This document shows positions 34,780 to 44,593 of a DNA stretch of 64,000 nt, one piece after another. Position 1 is the stretch's first letter. Every line of letters starts with the position of its first letter. The stretch comes from Toxorhynchites rutilus septentrionalis (taxonomy: Eukaryota; Arthropoda; Insecta; Diptera; Culicidae), in contig NC_073744.1 of assembly GCF_029784135.1 (NCBI RefSeq), positions 16,649,441 to 16,713,440 on the forward strand, read 5' to 3'. The position numbers were made by a program, and so were the translations under genes. The notes under the pieces were generated by a model. That model searched no databases. It was not told the DNA's origin and saw nothing but the letters and a program-made list of their open reading frames with translations.

Positions 34780-35085
34780 CTTGAAAATCCAAGATGGCGG
34801 CCGCTACAAAATGGCGGATCACATATTTTCTCAAAACCTCATCAATACGGGTTTTCCTGAATCCCATCAATATTGGTATCAAATGAAAGGGCTTAACTAG
34901 TAGAACACGGTTATTTCTGAAAAATTCAAATCCAAGATGGCTTCCACTACAAAATGGCGGACTACATATTTTCTCAAAACTCCATTAATATGGGTATCAA
35001 ATCATAGAGCTTCACTAGTAGAACACAGTTACTTATGAAAAATGCAAATCCAAGATGGCTGCCAGTACAAAATGGCGGACTACAT
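34780..35085 (+). repeat. Tandem repeat with paired AAGATGGC / AAAATGGCGGA motifs
   Basis: Three imperfect units each carry CCAAGATGGC (34791, 34934, 35052) followed by ACAAAATGGCGGA (about 34807, 34950, 35068). Units also share ACTAGTAGAACAC and TATTTTCTCAAAAC. AAGATGGCGGC in the first unit matches the YY1/Pho binding consensus. The block lies about 340 bases before a PTB exon. Confidence 0.75.
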
Positions 35086-35422
35086 TAACTACTATTTTAG
35101 TCTTATCAATGCCCTAGACTAATGAAGAAGAGATGTGATAACTGCTAACTACTACTTGCCTAGTAATTTCCTAGCTTTTAGTACATTATTATGTTTAATA
35201 ACAATGAATCCGTTTAACTTAAAATGTTTTTTTTTTACTTATTTTATTAGCGCTAACTTTGATCCAATATTCTTAAAGTTTGCTAGGTTTATAGGATTTT
35301 TTTCAAGGTCTTCAATATGTGAGAAAATTCTAATCGATAAAAATTGAAATACTGTATTACCGTCGTAACAACCAGAAATGATCCGTACTCTAATGCACTA
35401 TCTCTCTCTTTTTGGGTTGCAG

Positions 35423-35708
35423 GCGCTGATCCAGTATCCGGACGCGGCGACAGCTCAGCACGCCAAGCAGACCCTGGACGGGCAGAACATCTACAACGGG
35501 TGCTGTACGCTGCGCATCGACAACAGCAAGCTGACCTCGTTGAACGTCAAGTACAACAATGACAAGTCCCGGGACTACACGAACCCCACGCTGCCGTCGG
35601 GCGAACCGGGCAGCGATGTGATCGCCAGCGCCGGCGGACTCGTGTCGGCCGGTGATCTCCTGCTGCTGGCGGCCGGTCAGCGTCCCCAGCTGACCCGGGA
35701 TCGACTAG
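35423..35708 (+). CDS. heph: PTB (hephaestus) exon: second half of RRM2 and linker
   Basis: It begins ALIQY, completing RNP1 from the previous exon, then [20 protein letters not shown] and [19 protein letters not shown], hallmark PTB RRM2 sequence including the extended fifth strand. The exon continues into the RRM2-RRM3 linker and ends in phase 1 at CTAG|GTGAGT. The [21 protein letters not shown] stretch is nearly invariant between insects and vertebrates. A run reading past the donor to 35791 is intron. Confidence 0.96.
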
Positions 35709-35824
35709 GTGAGTCCAGAGAGAGCTGTTCCAAGCTTGCCGTGCTCGGTGTTGTAACGTTGTTGTCGAAAGCCGGGACAATTACCGTGTAATAGTCAAAT
35801 TAGACAAATCTCCCTATTTTCTAG
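35709..35824 (+). other. heph: 116-nt PTB intron
   Basis: Donor GTGAGT, acceptor CCCTATTTTCTAG. Nothing else is seen in it. Confidence 0.9.
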
Positions 35825-36024
35825 TGAATGGCTTAGCGACCCCCGGTGTGCTTCCACCGTTCGGTCTAGGTCTCGGAACGCCAGCCCTCGCGAGCGCATA
35901 CGGTGGCGCCCTGCCGAATCTCGGAGCGTTCGCGCTTGCCTCCAACGGTGCCCTAGGGACACCCAATCCGGCCGTACTGCGAGGACTCTCCAACGTGCTG
36001 CTCGTCTCCAATCTCAATGAGGAG
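35825..36024 (+). CDS. heph: PTB (hephaestus) exon: linker and RNP2 of RRM3
   Basis: The first two bases complete a Val codon. It encodes a Gly/Ala/Pro/Leu-rich linker (GLGLGTPALASAYGGALPNL) like the flexible Ala-rich linker of PTBP1, then SNVLLVSNLNEE, the first beta strand (RNP2) of RRM3. It ends in phase 0 at GAG|GTAAAT. The next exon supplies MVTPDALFTLF, so the joined SNLNEE-MVTPDALFTLFG corresponds to vertebrate SNLNPE-RVTPQSLFILFG. Confidence 0.95.
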
Positions 36025-36039
36025 GTAAATATGAAGCGT

Positions 36040-36310
36040 TCCCACCTTTTTTTTTTCTTATTAGACTATCTCTCGCTCTGTATCCGACTACTCTGGAGCT
36101 CAGTTTGTTTTATTCACTGGCATCATATTTTCACATTCAGTTTTTTTAGTTGTCAACGTTTTCGTTCGCTATCTCTTTCTGTCCGATATAACACGCTCTT
36201 CCGATTAATCCCTTTGTTTCCTATACCGTTGACTGAATTCGTTACGTTTTGTCTTCTGTGTGTGTTTTTTTCTTCGTCCCACCCATCTTTTTTTTTCTCT
36301 CTCATAATGT
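36040..36310 (+). promoter_or_regulatory. Pyrimidine-rich intron segment with PTB-type words
   Basis: Just past the donor come long T/C tracts with TATCTCTTTCTGTCC near 36170, CTCTTCCG near 36197, TTTTTTTCTTCGTCC near 36267 and TTTTTTTTCTCTCTC near 36290. UCUU and CUCU in pyrimidine context are established PTB targets. A role in exon skipping is inference. Confidence 0.45.
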
Positions 36311-37542
36311 GTTGATGTGATCATACTCCTCGAGTTCGCTTTGTTCCCTCCAGTACTCTTTGTACCATCCATCCAATCCTAGCAGCCTAGGATTTTTACT
36401 GCTTTACGGGGCGGAAGAAATGGCGCGGGTGGCATATTTGTGTTACAAGTCACTCGAGGGCCTCTCTGTCGCATTTCTAGTCTGATCTATCCTCTCGGAC
36501 TTTTCATCCTGTATATTTTTTATGCTGTCGTTCATTCAGTGTCAGTGTCTCCTATTTCACCTGTGATGTGATGGGCGCTCGCACACAAACGGGGAGGATA
36601 GACGATAGCTAGCAATTTGCTTTTCTGTCCCTTAATTTTCCATCTGGGATTCTGTAACCTTTTTTTTTTTGTCGTACGCCACTGCTGCTGCTGCTGTTGA
36701 CTGAGTTTTCCTTAATTACTGACTGAATGAAGGTTTTTCTGTCGTTCATTTGCTCCGAATCAACATAGTTTAAAGCTGGCTCTCCGGCAAATGGATTTCG
36801 AAACGCAGCATTTTTCTTTTGGAAAACACATAAAATCAATCCACTTTATCTGCACTCTCCAGTCGATGGGAGAGCGAAAACCACTTTATTTTTACGACCA
36901 CTCTTTAGCAACTCGAAACGGTGCAGGAGAAAGTTTTTTCCCGCATTTAATTTTCCCTTTCGGAGGAGTCGAAGGAAAGCCGCGCGCGTCCAGTGTTAAA
37001 ATTGCGAAGAATACTTTGTGCATAATAATAATCAAAATGATTGCTTTTTCGTCCTACTGGCGGCTCCTTGCTCCCCTCCGAACACAGGGTACACCACATT
37101 TCACATTTTCTTTTTATTATTTCTTAATATTTCTCTGAGTCGGCCCTGCTGCTGCTGCTTCGCCTCCGACTCCGCCACAAACTTTTGTAATTCACCAAAC
37201 TCCATTTCGCCGCCGCCGCTAGGATTGGTTGGTTGCCTTTCATCTTTCAGGCGGAGGATATGTTGAGTAGAAGGACGAGGAGCAGCAGACCCAGATGGAC
37301 AATTTTTCTCGCCCATCGAGAAAATTTTTCCGTAACCCGCGTCGGGGAGAAGCGTGAGGGCTGGCTGTGCGCGCGGAGTCGTTTATGTAAATCGTCCGAA
37401 TTCCACACTCAAAGAAAAAAAGCGACAGATAATTTATGCTGTAATAACAAACCGCGCACAGTTCGCCAATAGAGAGGGGAATGTTCGCAAGTTTAAGAAA
37501 TTTTTTATGTGAGATGTGGCGCAACAGGGCACTCTCCACGCT

Positions 37543-38235
37543 GTTCTGGTCGAAGCTAGGGGTGAAATATTGGATCAAATTGTTAGCAAATTGACTTTTT
37601 TGTGCTGATAATTCTAGTTTTCATTTTTTTCGTATTTTCTACCAGTTGCCGAAATCTGGTATAAACACTTGGAGTCGCTGTTCTGGTCGAAATTGGGGGT
37701 GAAATGTTGGATAAAATGGTTAGCGAATTGACTTTTTGTGCTGATAATTCTAGTTTTACATTTTTTTCGTATTTTCTACCAGTTGCCGAAATTTGGTACA
37801 AATACTTGGAGTTGCTGTTCTTGTCGAATCCAGCGCTGAAATATTGAATCAAATTGGAATTTGACTTTTTTTTTGCTGATAATTCGAGTTTTGCAATTTT
37901 TTTCGAATTATACCAGTTGGCGAAATCTGGTATAAACACTTGCAAATTTGACGCTGAACATCTTTCTAATCTGTTGCTCCCGCGCTCGAGCGGAAAAGTT
38001 TCTAGTATAAACACTTGGAGTCGCTGTTCTGGTCGAATTCTAGTTTTGAAATTTTTTTTCGAATTCTACCAGTTGGCGAAATCTGGTACAAACACTTGGA
38101 GTCGCTATTCTGGTCTGGGTGAAATATTGGATCAAATTGTTAGCGAATTAACTTTTTTGTGGTCATAATTCGAGTTTTGCCTTTTTTTCGAATTATACCA
38201 GTTGGCGAAATCTGGTATAAACACATGGAATTGAT
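37543..38235 (+). repeat. Minisatellite with ~137-bp unit
   Basis: TTCTGGTCGAA starts units at about 37543, 37680, 37817 (as TTCTTGTCGAA), 38025 and 38108 (shortened). Each ends CGAAATCTGGTATAAACACTTGGAGTCGCT-like. The first two spacings are exactly 137. One unit has an insert ending CGCGCTCGAGCGGAAAA, also found at 38327-38343. Confidence 0.85.
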
Positions 38236-40639
38236 CATTCAGGGAACATCCTTGCAAAAAATCACGATGTGAATCCGTTCCCGTGTCGCGGACCATGTTG
38301 AACATCTTTCCAATCTGTTGCTCTCGCGCTCGAGCGGAAAACTTTGCCTCCCCCCACTTCTCTTCTGCCAACAGAAGCCAACAGTCAAACCCTCCTAGCC
38401 CAGTTCCCACAGTCTGTTGTGCTTGCTTTAAATTCACACACTTGTCGGGTGATTTATCCTTCCACATTTTTTTTCGGTCGCCGTTGATTCTCGCTTGAGA
38501 AAACGAACGCCGTGCCGAACTTGTGCAGTTCCGGCGGCAATCAACCCGGCAGTGTGTGTGTGTATGTATACTCTTTCGGAAGAGAAAAGAAGCAGCTTCC
38601 GGCGCGCTGTCTTCTCTCGATAGTTATAAGGAGAAAAGCGAGCAAATTGCAACAACTCGTTATTTGCTCTTCGTTATCGGGACGAAACCCGGAGTGAAAA
38701 CGATGGTTGTCTGTAGGTTAAGAAGGCTCTCTATCGTTTCTTTTTGTTATTTTTTGGCGGGCGGTGACGAAGATAAACTTGTTTGTAAAGTGATTTAAAT
38801 TCGGTTTCGGGCGCTATTTGTTCCGTCGCCTCAAACGACTTTTGAAGTTTTCCAATGGTGTGGGAACTTTACGGGAGGATACTGTGTATTTTGCTATCCT
38901 TTTTTTGACGGCATGGCCAAGCAAGGTGAGCGCGACGAGAGCAGAAGGGGAAATGTGCGAGCAATGGCTGGGAGTAAAATGGCGTGAAATTGATTGGATT
39001 GATTTCTGGTTGACGTGACACTGGCGAACGGAAAAAGCAAAACGTGAGCGCTATCACTCTCAAGATTACTTCTCACGGTTGAAGTTGATCGGAAAATCCA
39101 ACCTAATTTTCGCCCTCCTCACCGCGCGGAACGAGTGACAGATAACAGCGTGGAAAACGGCGGGGGGAAAGACTCCATAACGACAAAAAACGCGCAAGGG
39201 CAAATTTGCCTAGTGAGGAAGAGGGAGTGCCGGGGGAAAAGTAATTTACATGACATCAAAGGCGAAAAATATCTTGATCGTGCTGTTATTTTGGATCACC
39301 TTCGCTCGTTTTGTTTACCATTATCATTACGGAAATGTTTTTCTACTTTGGACTGGACGCACGCATTTCCATGCGACAGTTTTGCGTTGGCTATTTATTT
39401 TCCCGCGCTCAAGCTGTACTCGAGTGATAAAGCTCATTATCCAAATTAAACTGCAATGATGCTGTGAACGATAACACAGCCGCGAATAACAACGGAGATG
39501 GGTTTTCGGCAATTTTTTACGAATTATACCAGTTTTTATACCAGAAGAAAATGTGATTGAAAATTTATACCAGTTAGAAATTTTCAGTTTTTTGAACCAA
39601 TAAAATTTCCCGCACTGCTTCCGCATCTCGTGAAGCGGAAAGAGTGACATCATCTACAACAATCTCGCGGTAAATCTGCTTACAGTCACGCCCTTTCAAT
39701 TGTTCAAATCGTCCGAATCATGGTGTGCACTTCATCCCTCTATTGCTTAGCAAAATTGTACCCTGCCAGATGGAAAATTCTCTGCTCCATCACCATCATT
39801 CATAGCAATGACATCGGCAACAACAACAGCAGCAGCAACAGAAACCCGCCAAAAGCAAAACACGTTCGCCTCATCTCATTATCATTTATTTTTATTATTT
39901 TTTGAAACCGTTTTTCACCCTCTCCTCCCCCCATTGTGCTGTTTCTCTCCCGCTGCTAAACTCTATTTAAAGACACGGTGGCGCAACCCTTTTTAAATAG
40001 CTCCCGCTCCCCCGTCGCGTCTCTGAGGGGGTGGTGGGTTTTACTTTCGCTCACTTAAAAATTCATTTAAATTTATACAAGTATACATTCACCCTTTCCT
40101 GTGTTGCCTCTCGTATGCTGGAGCTTTACAATGTCAGCCTCCCGAGCTCTCTGGTGTTTCGCGAAAGGATGCAATCCTTTTCGTTGTTTATCGATTACAG
40201 CGTGAACCTAGACTTCCCATTTCCGTTAGATTTTATTTCTATAGCTCTGTTGTTACTAATTTTTCACTTTGTCCTCTGTTTCGTTTTGTAGTTCGGGGAT
40301 AGAAAATATAGTTGGTTGAATTTTTGTGGGAAAACCCCACTGGCTTATGCAAGTTTGGAATTGAGCTTCGAAATGATTACGAAAGTAACAAGTGAGCCCT
40401 AAATCAGCACTATTTTCGCATATCGAACATTGCAACATGCTGCTATATGCTCATATAGGGTTCTTTAAAAACCCCAGTTACTGCTGTTGATAAGCATTAC
40501 CAGTGGTCATATTACAATACAATAAAAAACCCACTTGACGTTGCTTCTGTTTGTTCAGAAAAGATACAAGCCATCGATCTCAGTTGATATTCGACAGAAA
40601 ACCAAAAAAAAAAAGTTTATATACTAATAGGCTTTTAAG

Positions 40640-43190
40640 TCTTCTCCTTGTGATTGATGCAGAGTGATTTTTAATCTTTTTAAGCCTTCTGGCGTCCTCT
40701 GAAGCTTTCTGAAGTCCACAGTCTTCTAATGTCTCCTAAGTCCTTTCGAAGTTTTCAGAGGTAATATCAGAAGAAGACATCTGAAGTCTTCTGAACTCTT
40801 CTGATATCCTTAAACTTTATTTTCCGAGGCAAAAAAAACTCTCGGAAAATAAAAAAAAACATAGATTTTTTAATCTTCTCCCTGTCATTGATGTTAGGTA
40901 GAAGACTTGATTAATCCTTTGGACATCTTCAGAATATTTTCAAGGTCTTTTGAAGTCTTTTAAAGCCTTCCGAAGTAATCTCAGATGAAGACATCTGAAG
41001 TCTTCTAAAGTAGTTTGGAGTTTTCTGAAATCTTCTGATCCTTTTTGATGTCTTTTGAAACTATGTCTAGGAAGGGAAATTCTGGGAAAAGAAACATAGG
41101 TCTTTTTCAGTCTATTTCTTGTCATTAGTGTTCGGAAGCATTTTAGTACTTCAGAAGACTTCATAAATTCTTCGGAAATTTTTAGAATTTTTTTTAAATT
41201 CTGGAATTCTCAGAAAATTTTTTTTTTTCTAAATTAAGTCTTCTGATGTCTCCCGAAGTCTTCAGAAGTAAGCTCTAGGAATCTTCCGAATCTGCTGTAG
41301 TCTTCTGAAGTTTTCTGAATCTTTCTGTAATCTTCTTTTGAAGTCTCGTGAAGTCTTTTGTAGTCATCAGAAGTCTTCTTAAGTGCTCTGAGGTCTTCCG
41401 AAGTCTTCTGGGGTAATCTGATGTTTTCTATGATCTTCTCAATTCTTTTGTAGTATCCTCGAGAACAGGAAACCCTAGGAGGGTAAGTGAACTAGAGATT
41501 CTAGGCCTTTGTCACTAATAATGTTTCAGTCCTTTAGAACGCTTAATTAATTTCACGGAGGTATGTGGAAGTCTTCCAGAGCCTACTGAAGATTCCTAGA
41601 GTCCTCTGAAGCCTTCTGATGTCTTCCTGAGTATTCTGACGTCTTCAGAAGTCAGTAAATCTCAGAAGGCAACAGAAAAGTCCAAAATTTTTAAAGGACA
41701 TCAGAAGACTGTAAAAAACTTCGGATGTCGCTCCGAAGTCTTTGGAAGCAATTTCTGGGAAAGAATACTGTAGAGGAATAATGAAATTGAGGGTTTTAAG
41801 ACTTGTTCGAAGACATTTCTTCGGAAGCCTTTTTCAATTCTTCGGAAGTTTTCAGAATTCTTCTGAACTCTTTAACTCAAAGCCTCTTCTGAGGTCTATA
41901 GCCTGAAGCCTCCAGATCTCTTCTTATTCCTATAGTCAAAAGCCTTCATTTATCTTCTTAAGTCTTCAAGAACCTTTTAAAGTCTTCTGAAGCCGCCAAA
42001 AGCCTTCTAAAGACTTCTGAAAGGCTTTTTCTGAAGACTTTTGATGTTTTCTGAAGTCGTTTGAAGTCTTCTGAGGTATTCTGAATTCTTGAAAAGTAAA
42101 TTTTGTAAAAGGAAACTAGGAAAATAAGAAAACTAAGGATTAATGTATTTTCCTTGTCATTGATAGTCAAACTACAGTTTCCAGCATGTTTGAAGGTATT
42201 TAAAGTCCTTCAGAAATCTTTATTGATTTTTCGAAAGTTTTCAGAAGTTTTTCTCAATCCATCACCTCGTGATCTGATTCTTCAAAAAAAATTCTTCAAG
42301 AAGTCGAAGTCTTCAGAAGATTTCATGCATTTAAAAAAAAAATCAGTTTTCCTTTTCAGAATTACTTACAAATACTGAAAAGTTTTTTGAAGTCTTCAGA
42401 AATTTTTATTCTTCAAGAAGTCTTCAAAAACATTCGGACTGAAAATCTAAGTCTTTTAGCGTCTTCAGAGTATATCAGACGATTTGAGATGACTTCAGAC
42501 GTCTTCAGAAAGATTTAAAATTCTTTAAAAATCTTCAGAACTCTCCAGGAAGTCCCAGAAATCATCAGAGGGCAAGCTATCCTCAGAAGTCATCATAAAT
42601 ACTTTGAATGTCCTCAGACTTCTTTAGAAGTAGTCATAACTATTCCAAAGTCGAAAATCTTCATAAAGTTTTCAGTGTCCACCTTTCAAGAAGTCTTCAG
42701 AAGTATTCAGAAGATTCCAGAAGTCTGCAGAGATCTACAGAGATCATCAGAAGTCTTGAAAAGCCTTCAGAAGTTTTAAGCAGTCTTTATAAATCTTCAA
42801 AAGTTTCAAGCAATCTGTAGATCCGTCAATCCGTCTTCAGAAGTATTCATTCATCAAGAAGTTTTCAATATTAATCGGAGAAAAGAAGCGCTGGGAGATC
42901 TTTAGAAAGCGAAAGACCTCACGAAGACCTCAAAAATCTTCAGAATTCTTCTTCGAAAGTTTTCAGAAGTCTCGAGATTTTAAAAGTTGTTTTGAGCAGT
43001 CTTTAAATAATGTTTAGAATCGTCTTCTGAAGTATTCATTCATCAAGAAGTTCTCGATATTATTCGGAGCAAAGAAGCGCTGAAGATCTTTAGAAAGCAA
43101 AAGTCCTCACGAAGACCTCAAAAATCTTCAGAAGTCTTCTTCGAAAGTTTTCAGAAGTCTTGAGACGATTTCAAGTGCCTTCTCAGGTGC
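40640..43190 (+). repeat. 2.5-kb degenerate decamer array, TCTTC-rich
   Basis: Units of about 10 bases fill the region: GAAGTCTTCT is dominant to about 42100, then CAGAAGTCTTCAGAAG from about 42300. The core CTTC(T/A)GAAG is an odd palindrome whose central base flips between the two halves. Several TCTTC words occur per 60 bases on the transcribed strand. Interspersed are longer AT-rich units containing CTTGTCATTGATG (about 40650, 40870, 41115, 42155) and a ~190-base duplication (42840-42970 versus 43025-43160). All frames here are artefacts. Confidence 0.9.
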
Positions 43191-44249
43191 TCTAATCCAC
43201 AGAGAATGTTTACGTTCCTGAAATGGGCCGAACGCTTTCAATAATGCTGTTCATGGACCTGAATTCAAGAGTGAGCTTCTAACGATGCTTCCAAGTTTTC
43301 TAATGTCCACAAATGTATCATTATCATACCTGATTCAACTAAACCCTCGGCTGTGGGTGCCACAAGAAGTCAAATACATCCCAAAAGATTCTAAGGTGTT
43401 TGTGAGACTCTAATCTTTCAAAAATACGTCAGAAAATGTAAGTTGAAGTGTATTCAGCATTCTCTAAAGAATTCACCAGTAATCTATGTTTCTGGAAAGA
43501 ACTGTACGCAACCTAAAATTAAGAAGACATATGATATTCAAAGAACGAAGTTGAAGAGTAACTACTAGCATCAAATCCAGCTTTTCTGATGTCTAAAGAA
43601 GTATATTCATTGTAACTGAATCACTAAACCGCTCTGCTTTGGGTGACACAAAGCGTTAGAGCTATTTCAAAATAATTCTAAAAATGTTTGTGAAGCTCGA
43701 AAATAGTTTAGTAACGAATATAAAAGTATATCCTAAATTCGCTCAAGGATTTAGCATCAATTTCCAATCGTTTCCAGAAGACTATGGAAAGAAAAACAAA
43801 TCTTCCGAGGTTTTCGGTAGTATTCGAAAGATTTCCCCTGAAAGTGACTTTACCACACACGAATCTGGAATCCAGAAGAGTGGGAAGTTCTATTAAAATT
43901 CTCATTGGTCTTCAGCAGTACTCGGAAAGTGGAAGAATCACACGTGGCACTTGGTTATTGTTTGTATTCTCAGTGACGAATTCAAAGATTCGTGGGTGTC
44001 AGTGTTACTCTAGAGAGAGTTTTCACGTCATAAAATAGCTCGAAACGGTATTGAAATTTCACCCAATGTATCTAAATACTGTTATAACTTCTAAAGGTTT
44101 CCGAAAACTAGACATATTCACACATACTCATATGTTTACAAGTGCTCAAAAACTTATCCGAATTCGTCTGATGATTTGAAAAATGTTATTTATTATCAAA
44201 TATGTATTTGCTGATGCTGAGAGTGAAGGTGAATCCTTCACCAGTGTTT

Positions 44250-44559
44250 GTGACAGTAATACTATTTCGTTACCTTGTCTTTTCTTTCATTTTATCCCAA
44301 CCTATCAGCCGATTTTCCCCATTCCGTGTAGCGTGTGTCTCTTTTCCTCTCTGTACCACTGTCTTTCATCCTCTTTTTCGTTCGCTAAATTTGCCTTCAA
44401 ATCGCGCGGGACACAAAACTTATTAATATCGCTAGACGAAACAAGAACGAAACATGTTCTATTAAAAAAGAAAAGAGCAAAAACAAAAACAACAATTGAA
44501 AGAACAGAATTTTTCTCATCTGCTAACTGATTTTTCTCTATTTTTCTTCTCTTCTGTAG
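44250..44559 (+). promoter_or_regulatory. PTB-type pyrimidine tracts before the 34-nt exon
   Basis: TTGTCTTTTCTTTCATTTT near 44276, GTCTCTTTTCCTCTCTG near 44336, CTGTCTTTCATCCTCTTTTTCG near 44361 and the acceptor tract TTTTTCTCTATTTTTCTTCT (44531-44550) carry clustered UCUU/CUCU words. In vertebrates PTB binds such tracts around this exon to skip it. The same use here is inferred from position and sequence. Confidence 0.55.
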
Positions 44560-44593
44560 ATGGTCACGCCTGATGCTCTATTTACCCTCTTTG
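44560..44593 (+). CDS. heph: PTB (hephaestus) 34-nt exon in RRM3
   Basis: Thirty-four bases between TCTTCTGTAG and GTATGT encode MVTPDALFTLF plus the first base of a Gly codon, helix 1 of RRM3. Phase 0 in, phase 1 out, continuing the previous exon exactly. Vertebrate PTBP1 and PTBP2 have a 34-nt exon at this place. Skipping it shifts the frame and sends the mRNA to nonsense-mediated decay, the basis of PTB auto- and cross-regulation. The length, not a multiple of three, makes the same switch possible here. It is the last PTB exon I can find in the window. Confidence 0.92.

Larger units (their letters stand above)
31674..35422 (+). other. heph: 3.7-kb PTB intron
   Basis: It runs from donor GTGGGT to acceptor TTGGGTTGCAG, with CTCTCTCTCTTTTT just before. 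It carries several mobile-element fragments, listed separately. I see nothing to annotate in 31810-32590, 32720-33360 and 33780-34010. Confidence 0.9.
36025..44559 (+). other. heph: 8.5-kb PTB intron upstream of the 34-nt exon
   Basis: It runs from donor GTAAAT to acceptor TTCTTCTCTTCTGTAG. Its first 300 bases and last 300 bases are pyrimidine-rich; the middle carries a 137-bp minisatellite and a 2.5-kb decamer array. 36330-37540 and 38280-40640 are mostly less AT-rich, apparently single-copy sequence with no supportable exon. 43200-44180 holds nothing recognisable. Confidence 0.9.

Noticed and set aside
40940..42820. Several Ser/Phe/Lys-rich frames
   Set aside because: Translations of the decamer array.
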